Shown here: positions 1-5,438 of the stretch, piece by piece
Layout: each line of letters begins with the position of its first letter
Position numbering within the stretch: position 1 is the first letter of the stretch
Origin: Solobacterium sp.
Lineage (GTDB): Bacteria; Bacillota_I; Bacilli_A; Erysipelotrichales; Erysipelotrichaceae
Direction: 5' to 3'
Assembly (NCBI GenBank): GCA_016284975.1
Contig: JAEEPV010000006.1
Coordinates: 1-5,438 of the forward strand
DNA: 5,438 bases
Program-made: the position numbers and the translations under genes
The notes under the pieces: model-generated
Told to the model about the DNA's origin: nothing
The model's input: the letters and a program-made list of their open reading frames with translations, nothing else
Databases searched by the model: none

Positions 1-1067
1 ATGAAGAGCTCGGCTGCTTTTCTGCCGCCTTTTACACCAAAGGAAATGACTCCGCAGGTTCCATTGGGCATATACTTCTTTGCCCGCTCATAGTACTTAT
101 TGGAAGGCAGACCCGGATAATTGACCCAGGCGACTTTGTCATGCGCTTCCAGATACTCTGCCGCCTTCTGTGCATTGGCACAGTGCCTCTCCATCCGCAC
201 CGCCAGCGACTCCAGACCAAGATTCAGGAAATAGGCATTCATCGGTGCCTGAATGGAACCGAGGTCCCGCATCAGCTGCGCGGTTGCCTTTGTAATAAAT
301 GCGCCTTCCTTTCCGAATTTCTCGGCATAGGTGACACCATGGTAGGACTCATCCGGTGTGGTCAGACCCGGGAACTTGTCCTTGTGAGCCATCCAGTCAA
401 ACTTACCGGAATCAACGATGACGCCGCCTACCGTCGCATCATGACCATCCATGTATTTGGTCGTACTGTGGGTGACGATATCTGCGCCCCACTCAAACGG
501 ACGGCAGTTGATCGGTGTCGCAAACGTATTGTCGATGATCAGCGGTACACCGTGAGAATGCGCTGCTTTGGCAAACCGTTCGATATCAAACACCGTCAGT
601 GCCGGGTTGGCAATCGTTTCTCCAAAGACACATTTGGTATTCGGTCGGAACGCAGCTTCCAGTTCCTCGTCACTGCAGTCCGGATCAACAAAGGTAAATT
701 CAACACCCATGCGCGCCATGGTCACATGAAACAGATTATAGGTTCCGCCATAGATCGCAGTGGAAGAAACCACATGATCGCCAGCCGATGCCAGATTGAA
801 TACCGCGAAGAACGAAGCAGCCTGCCCGCTGGATGTCAGCATTGCGGCAGTTCCCCCTTCCAGTGCCGCGATCTTTGCGGCAACAAAGTCATTGGTCGGA
901 TTCTGCAGTCTGGTATAGAAATAGCCGGAAGCTTCCAGATCAAACAGTTTGCCCATATCTTCACTGGTGTCATATTTGAACGTTGTGCTCTGGATGATGG
1001 GAATCATCCGCGATTCACCGTTCTTCGGTTCATAACCGGCCTGAATGCATTTGGTTTCCTGTTTCAT
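1..1067 (-). CDS. metY: O-acetylhomoserine sulfhydrylase (MetY), C-terminus beyond window
   Basis: This is a PLP enzyme of the Cys/Met-metabolism family (trans-sulfuration fold type I). It joins O-acetylhomoserine with sulfide to give homocysteine, or with methanethiol to give methionine, in the cytosol. 355 residues are visible from a start MKQETKCIQAGY; family members are about 420-430 long, so roughly 70 C-terminal residues lie off the left edge. Visible family motifs are YTRLQNPT (51-58), SSGQAA (79-84, phosphate contact), Tyr106 in AIYGGT (ring stacking), Asp179 in IIDNTF (pairs with the pyridine nitrogen) and Lys204 in HSTTKYMDGH (Schiff-base lysine). No frameshift is seen in the visible part. 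The long GHDATVGGVIVDSGKFDW stretch and the following insertion are more typical of MetY than of MetB or MetC. The start is set by a G-rich ribosome binding site 10 nt upstream. It follows the ABC ATPase by 24 bp, so it is probably co-transcribed with it. Cystathionine gamma-synthase is the less likely alternative. Confidence 0.93.
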   Translation of the reverse strand, partial: MKQETKCIQAGYEPKNGESRMIPIIQSTTFKYDTSEDMGKLFDLEASGYFYTRLQNPTNDFVAAKIAALEGGTAAMLTSSGQAASFFAVFNLASAGDHVVSSTAIYGGTYNLFHVTMARMGVEFTFVDPDCSDEELEAAFRPNTKCVFGETIANPALTVFDIERFAKAAHSHGVPLIIDNTFATPINCRPFEWGADIVTHSTTKYMDGHDATVGGVIVDSGKFDWMAHKDKFPGLTTPDESYHGVTYAEKFGKEGAFITKATAQLMRDLGSIQAPMNAYFLNLGLESLAVRMERHCANAQKAAEYLEAHDKVAWVNYPGLPSNKYYERAKKYMPNGTCGVISFGVKGGRKAAELF

Positions 1068-1077
1068 TATTACTGTT

Positions 1078-1087
1078 CTCCCCCCCT
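1078..1087 (-). promoter_or_regulatory. metY ribosome binding site with G7 run
   Basis: On the minus strand the sequence is AGGGGGGGAG, followed by a 10-nt spacer and the metY ATG. It is purine-rich and well placed, and supports the start at 1067. A run of seven G is unusual for a Shine-Dalgarno site and is a homopolymer that could change length. Confidence 0.7.
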
Positions 1088-1097
1088 CTGATCAGAG
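1086..1097. repeat. 12-bp perfect palindrome over the ATPase stop codon
   Basis: CTCTGATCAGAG is self-complementary. It contains the TGA stop of the ATPase gene and abuts the metY ribosome binding site. The stem would be only about four base pairs with a four-base loop and there is no following T run, so it is not a terminator. It may be chance, or a weak structure affecting metY initiation. Confidence 0.35.
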
Positions 1098-1766
1098 ATC
1101 ATTTAATATTCCGTTTTTCAGAAGCACCCGGTGGTCACTGAATTTGGATACTTCGTTGGAGTGTGTAACGGCGATGATCGTTTTGCCATAGCGTTCCGAC
1201 AGCATCTGGAACAGCTTGATGATTTCCTGTTCGGTTGCGGTATCAAGGTTTCCGGTCGGTTCGTCGGCAAAGATGAGATCGACATTGGAGGCAATTGCCC
1301 GGGCAATTGCGATACGCTGCTGCTCACCACCCGAAAGATGGGTGACAAGACGTTCCGCTTTTGTATTGGCAATGCCGACCATATTGAGCAGTGCATAGGC
1401 AAGTTCTTTCTGATTGCCCGGAAGCTTGTTGTCGGTTTCCGTCATGGAAAGCAGAATGTTCTCCAGTCCGGTCAGATAGGTAATCAGGTTATACGACTGG
1501 AATACCACGCCGATCTTGTTGCGGCGGTATTTGTACAGCCCCATCTTGTCGATGTCTTCGCCCATGAAGTAGATCTTTCCTTCTTCCTGCTTATCAAGAC
1601 CTGCCATGATTGACAGCAGTGTCGTTTTACCGGAGCCGGAAGGACCGAGAATCGTATAAAAGGTTCCTTCCTGGAATTCATAGGAAAGATGTTTCAGGAT
1701 CTCACGCTTATAGCTGCCGTCGGTATATCCGTAACAGATATTTTCAAGTTTCAGTATCGCTGACAT
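1092..1766 (-). CDS. MacB/LolD-type ABC transporter ATP-binding protein
   Basis: A 224-residue cytoplasmic ATPase that pairs with the FtsX-type permease encoded just upstream and probably acts as a dimer. All nucleotide-binding motifs are intact: Walker A GPSGSGKTT (41-49), Q-loop Gln90 in VVFQSYNL, signature LSGGEQQR (144-151), Walker B LIFADEP (164-170) with catalytic Glu169, D-loop GNLD (172-175) and H-loop His202 in AVTHS. Size and the phrases VVFQSYNLI and ADEPTGNLDT match the MacB/LolD/FtsE subfamily (lipoprotein, macrolide or antimicrobial-peptide export and mechanotransmission ATPases) rather than nutrient importers. The reading frame is open upstream to 1970, but the start at 1766 is chosen because it begins the ABC fold and has the site GAGGTGG just before it. 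The gap after the permease stop is 8 bp and that stop overlaps the ribosome binding site, which suggests translational coupling. The substrate cannot be told from the sequence. Confidence 0.95.
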   Translation of the reverse strand: MSAILKLENICYGYTDGSYKREILKHLSYEFQEGTFYTILGPSGSGKTTLLSIMAGLDKQEEGKIYFMGEDIDKMGLYKYRRNKIGVVFQSYNLITYLTGLENILLSMTETDNKLPGNQKELAYALLNMVGIANTKAERLVTHLSGGEQQRIAIARAIASNVDLIFADEPTGNLDTATEQEIIKLFQMLSERYGKTIIAVTHSNEVSKFSDHRVLLKNGILNDL

Positions 1767-1769
1767 AGG

Positions 1770-1776
1770 CCACCTC
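1770..1776 (-). promoter_or_regulatory. ATPase ribosome binding site overlapping permease stop
   Basis: The minus-strand sequence reads ACTGAGGTGGCCTATG. The permease stop TGA shares its GA with the GAGGTGG Shine-Dalgarno, and the ATPase ATG follows. This fixes the ATPase start at 1766 rather than 1970 and suggests that ribosomes ending the permease re-initiate on the ATPase. Confidence 0.75.
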
Positions 1777-3334
1777 AGTTCTGTTCCAGAAGGATCTGTT
1801 TCGGGTTCAGACGCATGATCATAAAGGAAGGAATGACGATCGCAATCAGCACGACGCCGGTTCCAAGCAGGAAGATCTCCACAATCAGAAGCGGGGAAAC
1901 ACTTACATGGTATTCCGAAAGCAGCTGATCCTGTGTGACGGTTGTAAAGTAGTCCGTCGAGGAAGTCCATACATAGGAATCCTCATCATCGCTTTCATAC
2001 TTCTGATCGGACGTTGTCTGATAATCCAGCACCAGTTCACCGACACGCCCTGCCATCAGAGAACCGCTGATGCTGGCAAAGCCAAAGCCGATAAAGGCCA
2101 GAACAATCAGCTCGACAAACAGCTGGGCAACAATCTTTAACTTAGATACGCCGATTGACAGCAGAACACCGATTTCAAATTCACGTGTCTTAAGTGTCAG
2201 TGCAGTAACGAGCGAAATGATAACGACCGCATTCAACACAACGATCCATACGACAATGCTTGCAAAAAAGCTCATGGTATCCAGAGGACGTGCCATCTTC
2301 TTAAAGGCATCGTTATTCGCATTCAGTCTGGTATACTCCGCGCATTTTGACTGATTTTCATCCACAAACGCATCTACATTCAGCGGATCATCCAGAAGAT
2401 AAACCACTTTCGAAGGAGTCTCAAGCTCGCTCCGTATCTGTTCTTCATCAGTACCCGAACTAAACCAGTCCGGATGTGCTTTTCGCTGCGCCACGGAGAC
2501 TTCGAACGCGTATTCCGCATAGGTTGTCAGCGGAATCATCAACCGGTTTTTCGGAGATTCATAAGGGCTCATCCACTTGAAGTTGTCGCTGTTTGGATCT
2601 ACATCCTCTTTCGTGGAGTAGATGCCGATGATCTCCAGTTCCAGATTGACATCATCTTCACTCAGCCCGGCATCAATTAAATCTTTTTTCTGGGCGGGGC
2701 TGATCTGTGAGATCGTAATCGTATCCCCTACACGCAGACTGTTCAGGTCCGCAACCTCTTCTGTGATACAGACAACACGTTTTGCGGAATCGATGTCTTC
2801 CTGGCTGTACCAGCGGCCATCCTTGATTTCAAATGTGCCTTCTTCCAGCTCGATCATATTCGGAAACAAATTGGCATAAACCATGAAGCTCGGTTCTTTG
2901 TATTCCACTTCATTCCCATTCTCATCCGTATAGGTATTGCCGTTGCGGTTATCCTCATTCCCAAGCGGATTGTGTTCGATATCCAGCCCGTATACGGTAT
3001 TATTCGTCATATAGTTGAATGCACGAACACGCTCATCTTTTGCGATGTTGAGGGCTGTTTCCTTATCGATTTTCGGATAATTCTTATACGCTGCATCCTG
3101 CGCGTCACTGTCTTCCAGGCTTTCAATATAATTCCAATATTTGTTGTAATCCACCTCATAGCTGACAATTGCCCGCATCTTTTTACGTGTCAGTATCTTT
3201 GCATTATCCGCCGCCTGAGAAATACCCAGTCCAAGAATGACCAGGTTTCCAATCACAAAGAACGTAACCGCCAGCAGCAGCGATTTCGTTGGTTTGCGTA
3301 TTACATAGTTAAATGCTCTCTGAAGAAAGTTCAT
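1775..3334 (-). CDS. MacB/FtsX-family ABC transporter permease
   Basis: A 519-residue membrane protein with the four-helix MacB/LolC layout. Helix 1 is about residues 18-41, followed by a large extracellular domain of about 310 residues, then helices near 356-381, 403-427 and 480-505. The basic N-terminus (RAFNYVIRKPTKS) sits inside. The loop LKTREFEIGVLLSIGVSK (381-398) is the FtsX-domain coupling motif that contacts the ATPase, and the C-terminus RLNPKQILLEQN is the usual family ending (Asn-Pro...Leu). The extracellular part is acidic and contains one Cys (331) and an Asp/Asn/Glu-rich stretch (118-146). A second acidic insertion (442-470, with many Ser/Thr/Asp/Glu) lies between helices 3 and 4, where most relatives have only a short loop. 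The permease most likely homodimerises with the downstream ATPase to act as a mechanotransmitter or exporter of lipids, peptides or lipoproteins. No membrane fusion protein gene is adjacent; the PASTA gene takes that place. The start is supported by AGGA 6 nt upstream. Confidence 0.92.
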   Translation of the reverse strand: MNFLQRAFNYVIRKPTKSLLLAVTFFVIGNLVILGLGISQAADNAKILTRKKMRAIVSYEVDYNKYWNYIESLEDSDAQDAAYKNYPKIDKETALNIAKDERVRAFNYMTNNTVYGLDIEHNPLGNEDNRNGNTYTDENGNEVEYKEPSFMVYANLFPNMIELEEGTFEIKDGRWYSQEDIDSAKRVVCITEEVADLNSLRVGDTITISQISPAQKKDLIDAGLSEDDVNLELEIIGIYSTKEDVDPNSDNFKWMSPYESPKNRLMIPLTTYAEYAFEVSVAQRKAHPDWFSSGTDEEQIRSELETPSKVVYLLDDPLNVDAFVDENQSKCAEYTRLNANNDAFKKMARPLDTMSFFASIVVWIVVLNAVVIISLVTALTLKTREFEIGVLLSIGVSKLKIVAQLFVELIVLAFIGFGFASISGSLMAGRVGELVLDYQTTSDQKYESDDEDSYVWTSSTDYFTTVTQDQLLSEYHVSVSPLLIVEIFLLGTGVVLIAIVIPSFMIMRLNPKQILLEQN

Positions 3335-3340
3335 TCTGAT

Positions 3341-3344
3341 TCCT
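3341..3344 (-). promoter_or_regulatory. Permease ribosome binding site (AGGA)
   Basis: AGGA stands 6 nt before the permease ATG. It is short and modest. It lies inside the 15-bp gap that remains if the PASTA frame is followed to its second stop at 3352-3350, so translation of the permease may benefit from ribosomes arriving from the PASTA gene. Confidence 0.6.
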
Positions 3345-3349
3345 ATCTT

Positions 3350-3424
3350 TTATTTGTATTCTACTTTGATTGATGTTCCGGCTTTTACAACGGACTGGAA
3401 ATCCCCATCTGTCGATGAACGTGT
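3350..3424 (-). pseudogene. In-frame continuation of the PASTA gene beyond its TAA stop
   Basis: Directly after the TAA at 3427-3425 the same frame gives 24 sense codons, beginning TRSSTDGDFQSVV and ending KAGTSIKVEYK, then a second TAA at 3352-3350. The segment reads as the end of a PASTA domain: a Gly-Thr turn followed by an alternating beta strand, as in the GSTLTIKVSKG and GDTFTVTVSKG ends of earlier repeats. It also parallels the tail of the fifth domain, where YYG is followed by TSDLADG and then a strand; here FNG is followed by the stop, TRSSTDG and a strand. No start codon in this frame could express it alone. It is therefore either a stranded remnant after a nonsense substitution, real coding sequence with an error in the record, or a readthrough extension giving a 635-residue product. 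Confidence 0.8.
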
Positions 3425-5257
3425 TTACCCGTTGAAGCTTACTTTAACAGTACCTGGGGTCAGATCGTCATTCTGCTTATAGTCACATGCCATTCCGTTT
3501 TTGTTACAGAACTCCATGATTTTATCCAAATCAGCAATTGCAGCTTTGTTTAAGAGATAGCTTGGCGTTGTATCCGGAGTTGGAGGAGTCGGAGTAGGTT
3601 CCGGCGTCGGTGTCGGCACAGTACATGGGCCGCTTGAAACCTTCATATTGATGCGGCTGTAGTTATTGAGAGGTCTTCCGCATCCATCCGCAAGATCACT
3701 TGTTCCGTAATAACATGCATACTCAATGATCTGACCCGGTGTCGGATACTCATCACTGCAGGTCGCATACTGCCAGTCCCCCCACATACCTGCCTGAATA
3801 TCGGCACCGTTATAGTTCACATCATCACACCATGCCTTGAGCTCCAGATAGTCTTTGCCAAGCCATGCACGGGAGTTTGTTTCAAGGATTGGCATATACA
3901 GGGAAATCGTCAGCTGCAGTACATCTCCGCTATCGAGAATCGTTCCGGCTGCCGGATCCTGCGCAATGACAGATCCTAACCGAGCCGGGTTATAAATCGA
4001 TTTCTTTACGATCGTTACGTTGTTATTCTTGCTGGAGCTCCAGGCTTCCAGCTGTTCTTTGGAATAGCCGACCAGATTCGGAATCTTGACACCTTTACCC
4101 TTTGAAACCGTAACAGTAAATGTATCACCTTCCGCCATCGCCTGACCGGATGCCGGCTGCTGGGAAATGATATAACCGCTTTCCACCTTGTCGGAGTTGA
4201 TTTCCTGTTTGACGATCATAACTTTTTTGGTGTTTGCCCAGGTCGCCGCATCGGCGAAGCTCTTACCAACAAAGTTTTCAACCGTTACCTGACCTGCAGG
4301 TGCGGGACCCTTCGATACTTTGATCGTTAATGTACTGCCGCGCTTGAATTCCCCTTCACTGACATTCTTCAGTTCATAACTGATGACCTTATCTTTCTCT
4401 ACCGCGGTGTTGTATTCGGTTGAGATCTTTGTCTTGGTCAGTTTGTTTGTGTTCTTCCAGTCATTCAGCTCGCTGTAGGTCATGGATTTGATATCCGGGA
4501 AATCAACCGATTCTTCCGGATCAGCACCCTGAGAAACAACAAAGGTGATCGGAGTACTTGTCTTGATACGGGTACCACCTGCCGGAGTCTGGGAGATAAT
4601 GACATCGTTGTCATATTCCAGACTGTATTCATAGGTTCTGGCAAGGGCGTTGGTATCGATCTTGTTCTGCTTTGCCCAGTTGGCAGCTTCTGTCAGGGTC
4701 TTGCCTGTGAAATCCGGCATCATGATCTTTGCCCTGAGAAACAGGAACCAGACCAGAAAACCGATCAGCAAGATTGCAAATATCGCTCCGCCGATCATTA
4801 TCGGAGAGAGATTAAACTTCGGCTTTTCAATCTTTACACGCTCTTCTTCATGGAAGCTGGCAGGTCTTGTTTCTTCATTGTCATTATTCGAAACCGGCTC
4901 GGTAAAGACCGGAGTTTCCTGATAGTCTTCTTCATACTCAGGCGTATCATATCCCTGCTGCGATTCATAAACCTGCTGAGGCTGAGTATATTCCTGCTGC
5001 GGTTCATAAACCTGCTGGGGCTGAGTATATTCCTGCCGAGGCTGTTCATAAGCCTGTGGCTGTGGCCGCTGATTCGCTGGCCGCGTTGAAACAGGCCGGG
5101 TATTTTCGTAATCCTGTTCCCGGTCGTAGTCTGTTTCTCTGACCACCCTGTTTTTCGGCACAAAGTCATTGATTGTACCAAAACTGGATGTCTGACCATG
5201 TTTTCTTGCGTCAACATCCTTTGCGAGTTCTGTCATAAAATCTAATTTGTCTGCCAT
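3425..5257 (-). CDS. Kinase-less multi-PASTA membrane protein (C-terminal domain cut by stop)
   Basis: A 610-residue single-pass protein with its N-terminus inside. Residues 1-150 are hydrophilic and probably disordered, with Tyr/Gln/Pro-rich repeats at 70-110. The membrane helix is about 152-175 (PIMIGGAIFAILLIGFLVWF), followed by RAK. Outside come PASTA domains at about 179-244, 252-317, 324-387 and 389-453, each with the usual ending of a Gly-turn and a T/V-rich strand. A divergent, longer fifth repeat (about 455-543) holds Cys477, 500, 515, 526 and 545. A Pro/Thr linker (548-564) and a sixth, incomplete repeat with Cys584 and Cys591 follow. PASTA domains bind peptidoglycan or mediate contacts in PrkC/StkP-type kinases and in penicillin-binding proteins. 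Here no kinase or transpeptidase domain is present, so the role is inferred as wall binding or sensing. The start MADKLDF has AAAGGGG 7 nt upstream; Met8 lacks such a site. The gene lies directly upstream of the ABC permease and is likely in its operon. The TAA at 3427-3425 interrupts the sixth repeat. Confidence 0.9.
   Translation of the reverse strand: MADKLDFMTELAKDVDARKHGQTSSFGTINDFVPKNRVVRETDYDREQDYENTRPVSTRPANQRPQPQAYEQPRQEYTQPQQVYEPQQEYTQPQQVYESQQGYDTPEYEEDYQETPVFTEPVSNNDNEETRPASFHEEERVKIEKPKFNLSPIMIGGAIFAILLIGFLVWFLFLRAKIMMPDFTGKTLTEAANWAKQNKIDTNALARTYEYSLEYDNDVIISQTPAGGTRIKTSTPITFVVSQGADPEESVDFPDIKSMTYSELNDWKNTNKLTKTKISTEYNTAVEKDKVISYELKNVSEGEFKRGSTLTIKVSKGPAPAGQVTVENFVGKSFADAATWANTKKVMIVKQEINSDKVESGYIISQQPASGQAMAEGDTFTVTVSKGKGVKIPNLVGYSKEQLEAWSSSKNNNVTIVKKSIYNPARLGSVIAQDPAAGTILDSGDVLQLTISLYMPILETNSRAWLGKDYLELKAWCDDVNYNGADIQAGMWGDWQYATCSDEYPTPGQIIEYACYYGTSDLADGCGRPLNNYSRINMKVSSGPCTVPTPTPEPTPTPPTPDTTPSYLLNKAAIADLDKIMEFCNKNGMACDYKQNDDLTPGTVKVSFNG
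3572..3616 (-). other. Pro/Thr-rich linker between PASTA domains 5 and 6
   Basis: Residues 548-562 are an almost pure Pro-Thr-Glu alternation (PTPTPEPTPTPPTP). Such linkers are stiff, extended and typical of surface proteins that span the cell wall. It separates the Cys-rich fifth repeat from the final repeat. The encoding DNA is a low-complexity repeat prone to length change. Confidence 0.75.
4733..4804 (-). other. Transmembrane helix of the PASTA protein
   Basis: Residues 152-175 form one hydrophobic segment of about 24 residues, preceded by the basic stretch RVKIEKPKFN and followed by RAK. There is no signal peptidase site or lipobox. Charge balance is not decisive, but PASTA domains work outside the cell, so the N-terminal 150 residues should be cytoplasmic. 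Confidence 0.85.
4928..5050 (-). repeat. 39-bp tandem repeat coding a Tyr/Gln/Pro-rich tract
   Basis: Two adjacent 39-bp units at 4964-5002 and 5003-5041 differ at 3 of 39 positions. They encode 13-residue units of the form YExQQEYTQPQQV. A 14-residue relative (YEQPRQEYTQPQQV, residues 70-83) precedes them and a decayed unit (from Tyr97) follows. The tract lies in the cytoplasmic part of the PASTA protein. It looks like a recent duplication that keeps frame, so copy number may vary between strains. Confidence 0.85.
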
Positions 5258-5264
5258 ACCCTTG

Positions 5265-5271
5265 CCCCTTT
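5265..5271 (-). promoter_or_regulatory. PASTA gene ribosome binding site
   Basis: AAAGGGG lies 7 nt before the ATG at 5257, with a second AAGGG closer to the ATG that is too near to be the main site. It supports MADKLDF as the N-terminus. Confidence 0.75.
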
Positions 5272-5293
5272 GGTGTGTTTGTTACCTTTTCCT

Positions 5294-5299
5294 ATTATA
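5294..5299 (-). promoter_or_regulatory. Possible -10 element of a promoter for the PASTA-ABC genes
   Basis: A perfect TATAAT lies in an AT-rich stretch of the 63-bp gap between uvrB and the PASTA gene, within a TTATATATAA palindrome (5295-5304). At the right spacing upstream there is only an A run and no TTGACA-like -35, so the promoter is uncertain. A start near 5287 would leave a leader of about 30 nt. No hairpin terminator follows uvrB in this gap, so readthrough from uvrB is also possible. Confidence 0.4.
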
Positions 5300-5320
5300 T
5301 ATAAAGTTGGTTTATCTTTT

Positions 5321-5438
5321 TTAATCTTCCGATTTCAGCTCAAAGATCATATCTCTCAGTTCTGCTGCACGTTCGAAATCCAGTGTGGCTGCTGCTTCTC
5401 TCATCTCGGCTTCGAGATTCGCGATCAGCGTTGCTTTG
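5321..5438 (-). CDS. uvrB: Excinuclease ABC subunit B, C-terminal end only
   Basis: The last 38 residues and the stop of a gene entering from the right edge. They form a UVR domain ([22 protein letters not shown] near the middle, ending ELKSED), the short helical hairpin at the very C-terminus of UvrB that binds the matching domain of UvrC during nucleotide excision repair. The key residues FERAAELRD are intact. UVR domains also occur in UvrC, McsA and ClpC, but the position about ten residues from the C-terminus and the wording of the motif fit UvrB best. It is followed by 63 bp without a visible terminator before the PASTA gene. Confidence 0.85.
   Translation of the reverse strand, partial: KATLIANLEAEMREAAATLDFERAAELRDMIFELKSED

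Noticed and set aside
141..1091. Long plus-strand open frame of 316 codons opposite metY
   Set aside because: It lies fully antisense to metY, whose minus-strand translation has all PLP-enzyme motifs. Its own product is Cys/Arg/His-rich with no recognisable domain and no good ribosome binding site.
1131..1613. Plus-strand frame of 160 codons opposite the ATPase
   Set aside because: Antisense shadow of a clearly conserved ATPase, with no domain or initiation signal of its own.
1767..1970. Longer version of the ATPase starting inside the permease gene
   Set aside because: The extra 68 residues are out-of-frame translation of the permease C-terminus. The ABC fold begins at the ATG at 1766, which has its own ribosome binding site.
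3335..3424. Treating this gap as a regulatory intergenic region or terminator between the PASTA gene and the permease
   Set aside because: No hairpin with a T run or promoter-like pair is evident, and most of it reads as in-frame PASTA coding sequence.
3425..3427. Stop-codon reassignment as the explanation of the in-frame TAA
   Set aside because: uvrB and the extended PASTA frame also end in TAA at sensible places, so general reassignment of TAA is unlikely. TGA also ends the ATPase and permease normally.
4834..5217. Minus-strand frame of 127 codons overlapping the PASTA N-terminus
   Set aside because: Out-of-frame reading of the same low-complexity repeat DNA. The PASTA frame explains the region and has the ribosome binding site.
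5258..5320. Rho-independent terminator after uvrB
   Set aside because: The gap is AT-rich with an A run and a short AT palindrome, but has no GC-rich stem followed by T residues in the direction of transcription.

Overview
The window reads almost entirely on the minus strand as one tightly packed run of five genes, in transcription order: the 3' end of uvrB (window right edge), a kinase-less multi-PASTA membrane protein, a MacB/FtsX-type ABC permease, its ATPase, and most of metY (O-acetylhomoserine sulfhydrylase), which runs off the left edge. No convincing plus-strand gene, RNA gene, mobile element or CRISPR array is visible. The PASTA repeats, purine-rich Shine-Dalgarno sites and moderate GC suggest a Bacillota member. 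Erysipelotrichia or a related Clostridia-like lineage is my best guess, but it is inference because no phylogenetic marker is complete here.

Layout: uvrB ends at 5321 with a typical UVR coiled-coil domain. A 63-bp AT-rich gap follows, holding a good -10 hexamer and a strong ribosome binding site. The PASTA protein (5257 to 3425) has a Tyr/Gln/Pro-rich cytoplasmic N-terminus with a 39-bp tandem repeat, one membrane helix, four regular PASTA domains, a fifth Cys-rich one, a Pro/Thr linker and a sixth domain. Then come the permease (3334 to 1775), an 8-bp gap, the ATPase (1766 to 1092), a 24-bp gap, and metY (1067 to the edge).

The most notable observation is that the last PASTA domain is cut by an in-frame TAA. 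The same frame continues for 24 more sense codons that read like the missing end of a PASTA domain and then stop at 3352-3350, only 15 bp before the permease start. This looks like a recent nonsense substitution, a sequence error, or stop-codon readthrough. It also means the apparent 90-bp spacer is mostly former or conditional coding sequence.

Working hypothesis: the PASTA protein and the ABC transporter form an envelope module. The PASTA protein occupies the gene position that a membrane fusion protein takes in many MacB-type operons, and may sense or bind cell wall and work with the transporter. metY appears to be carried along in the same transcript, with no room for its own riboswitch or T-box leader.
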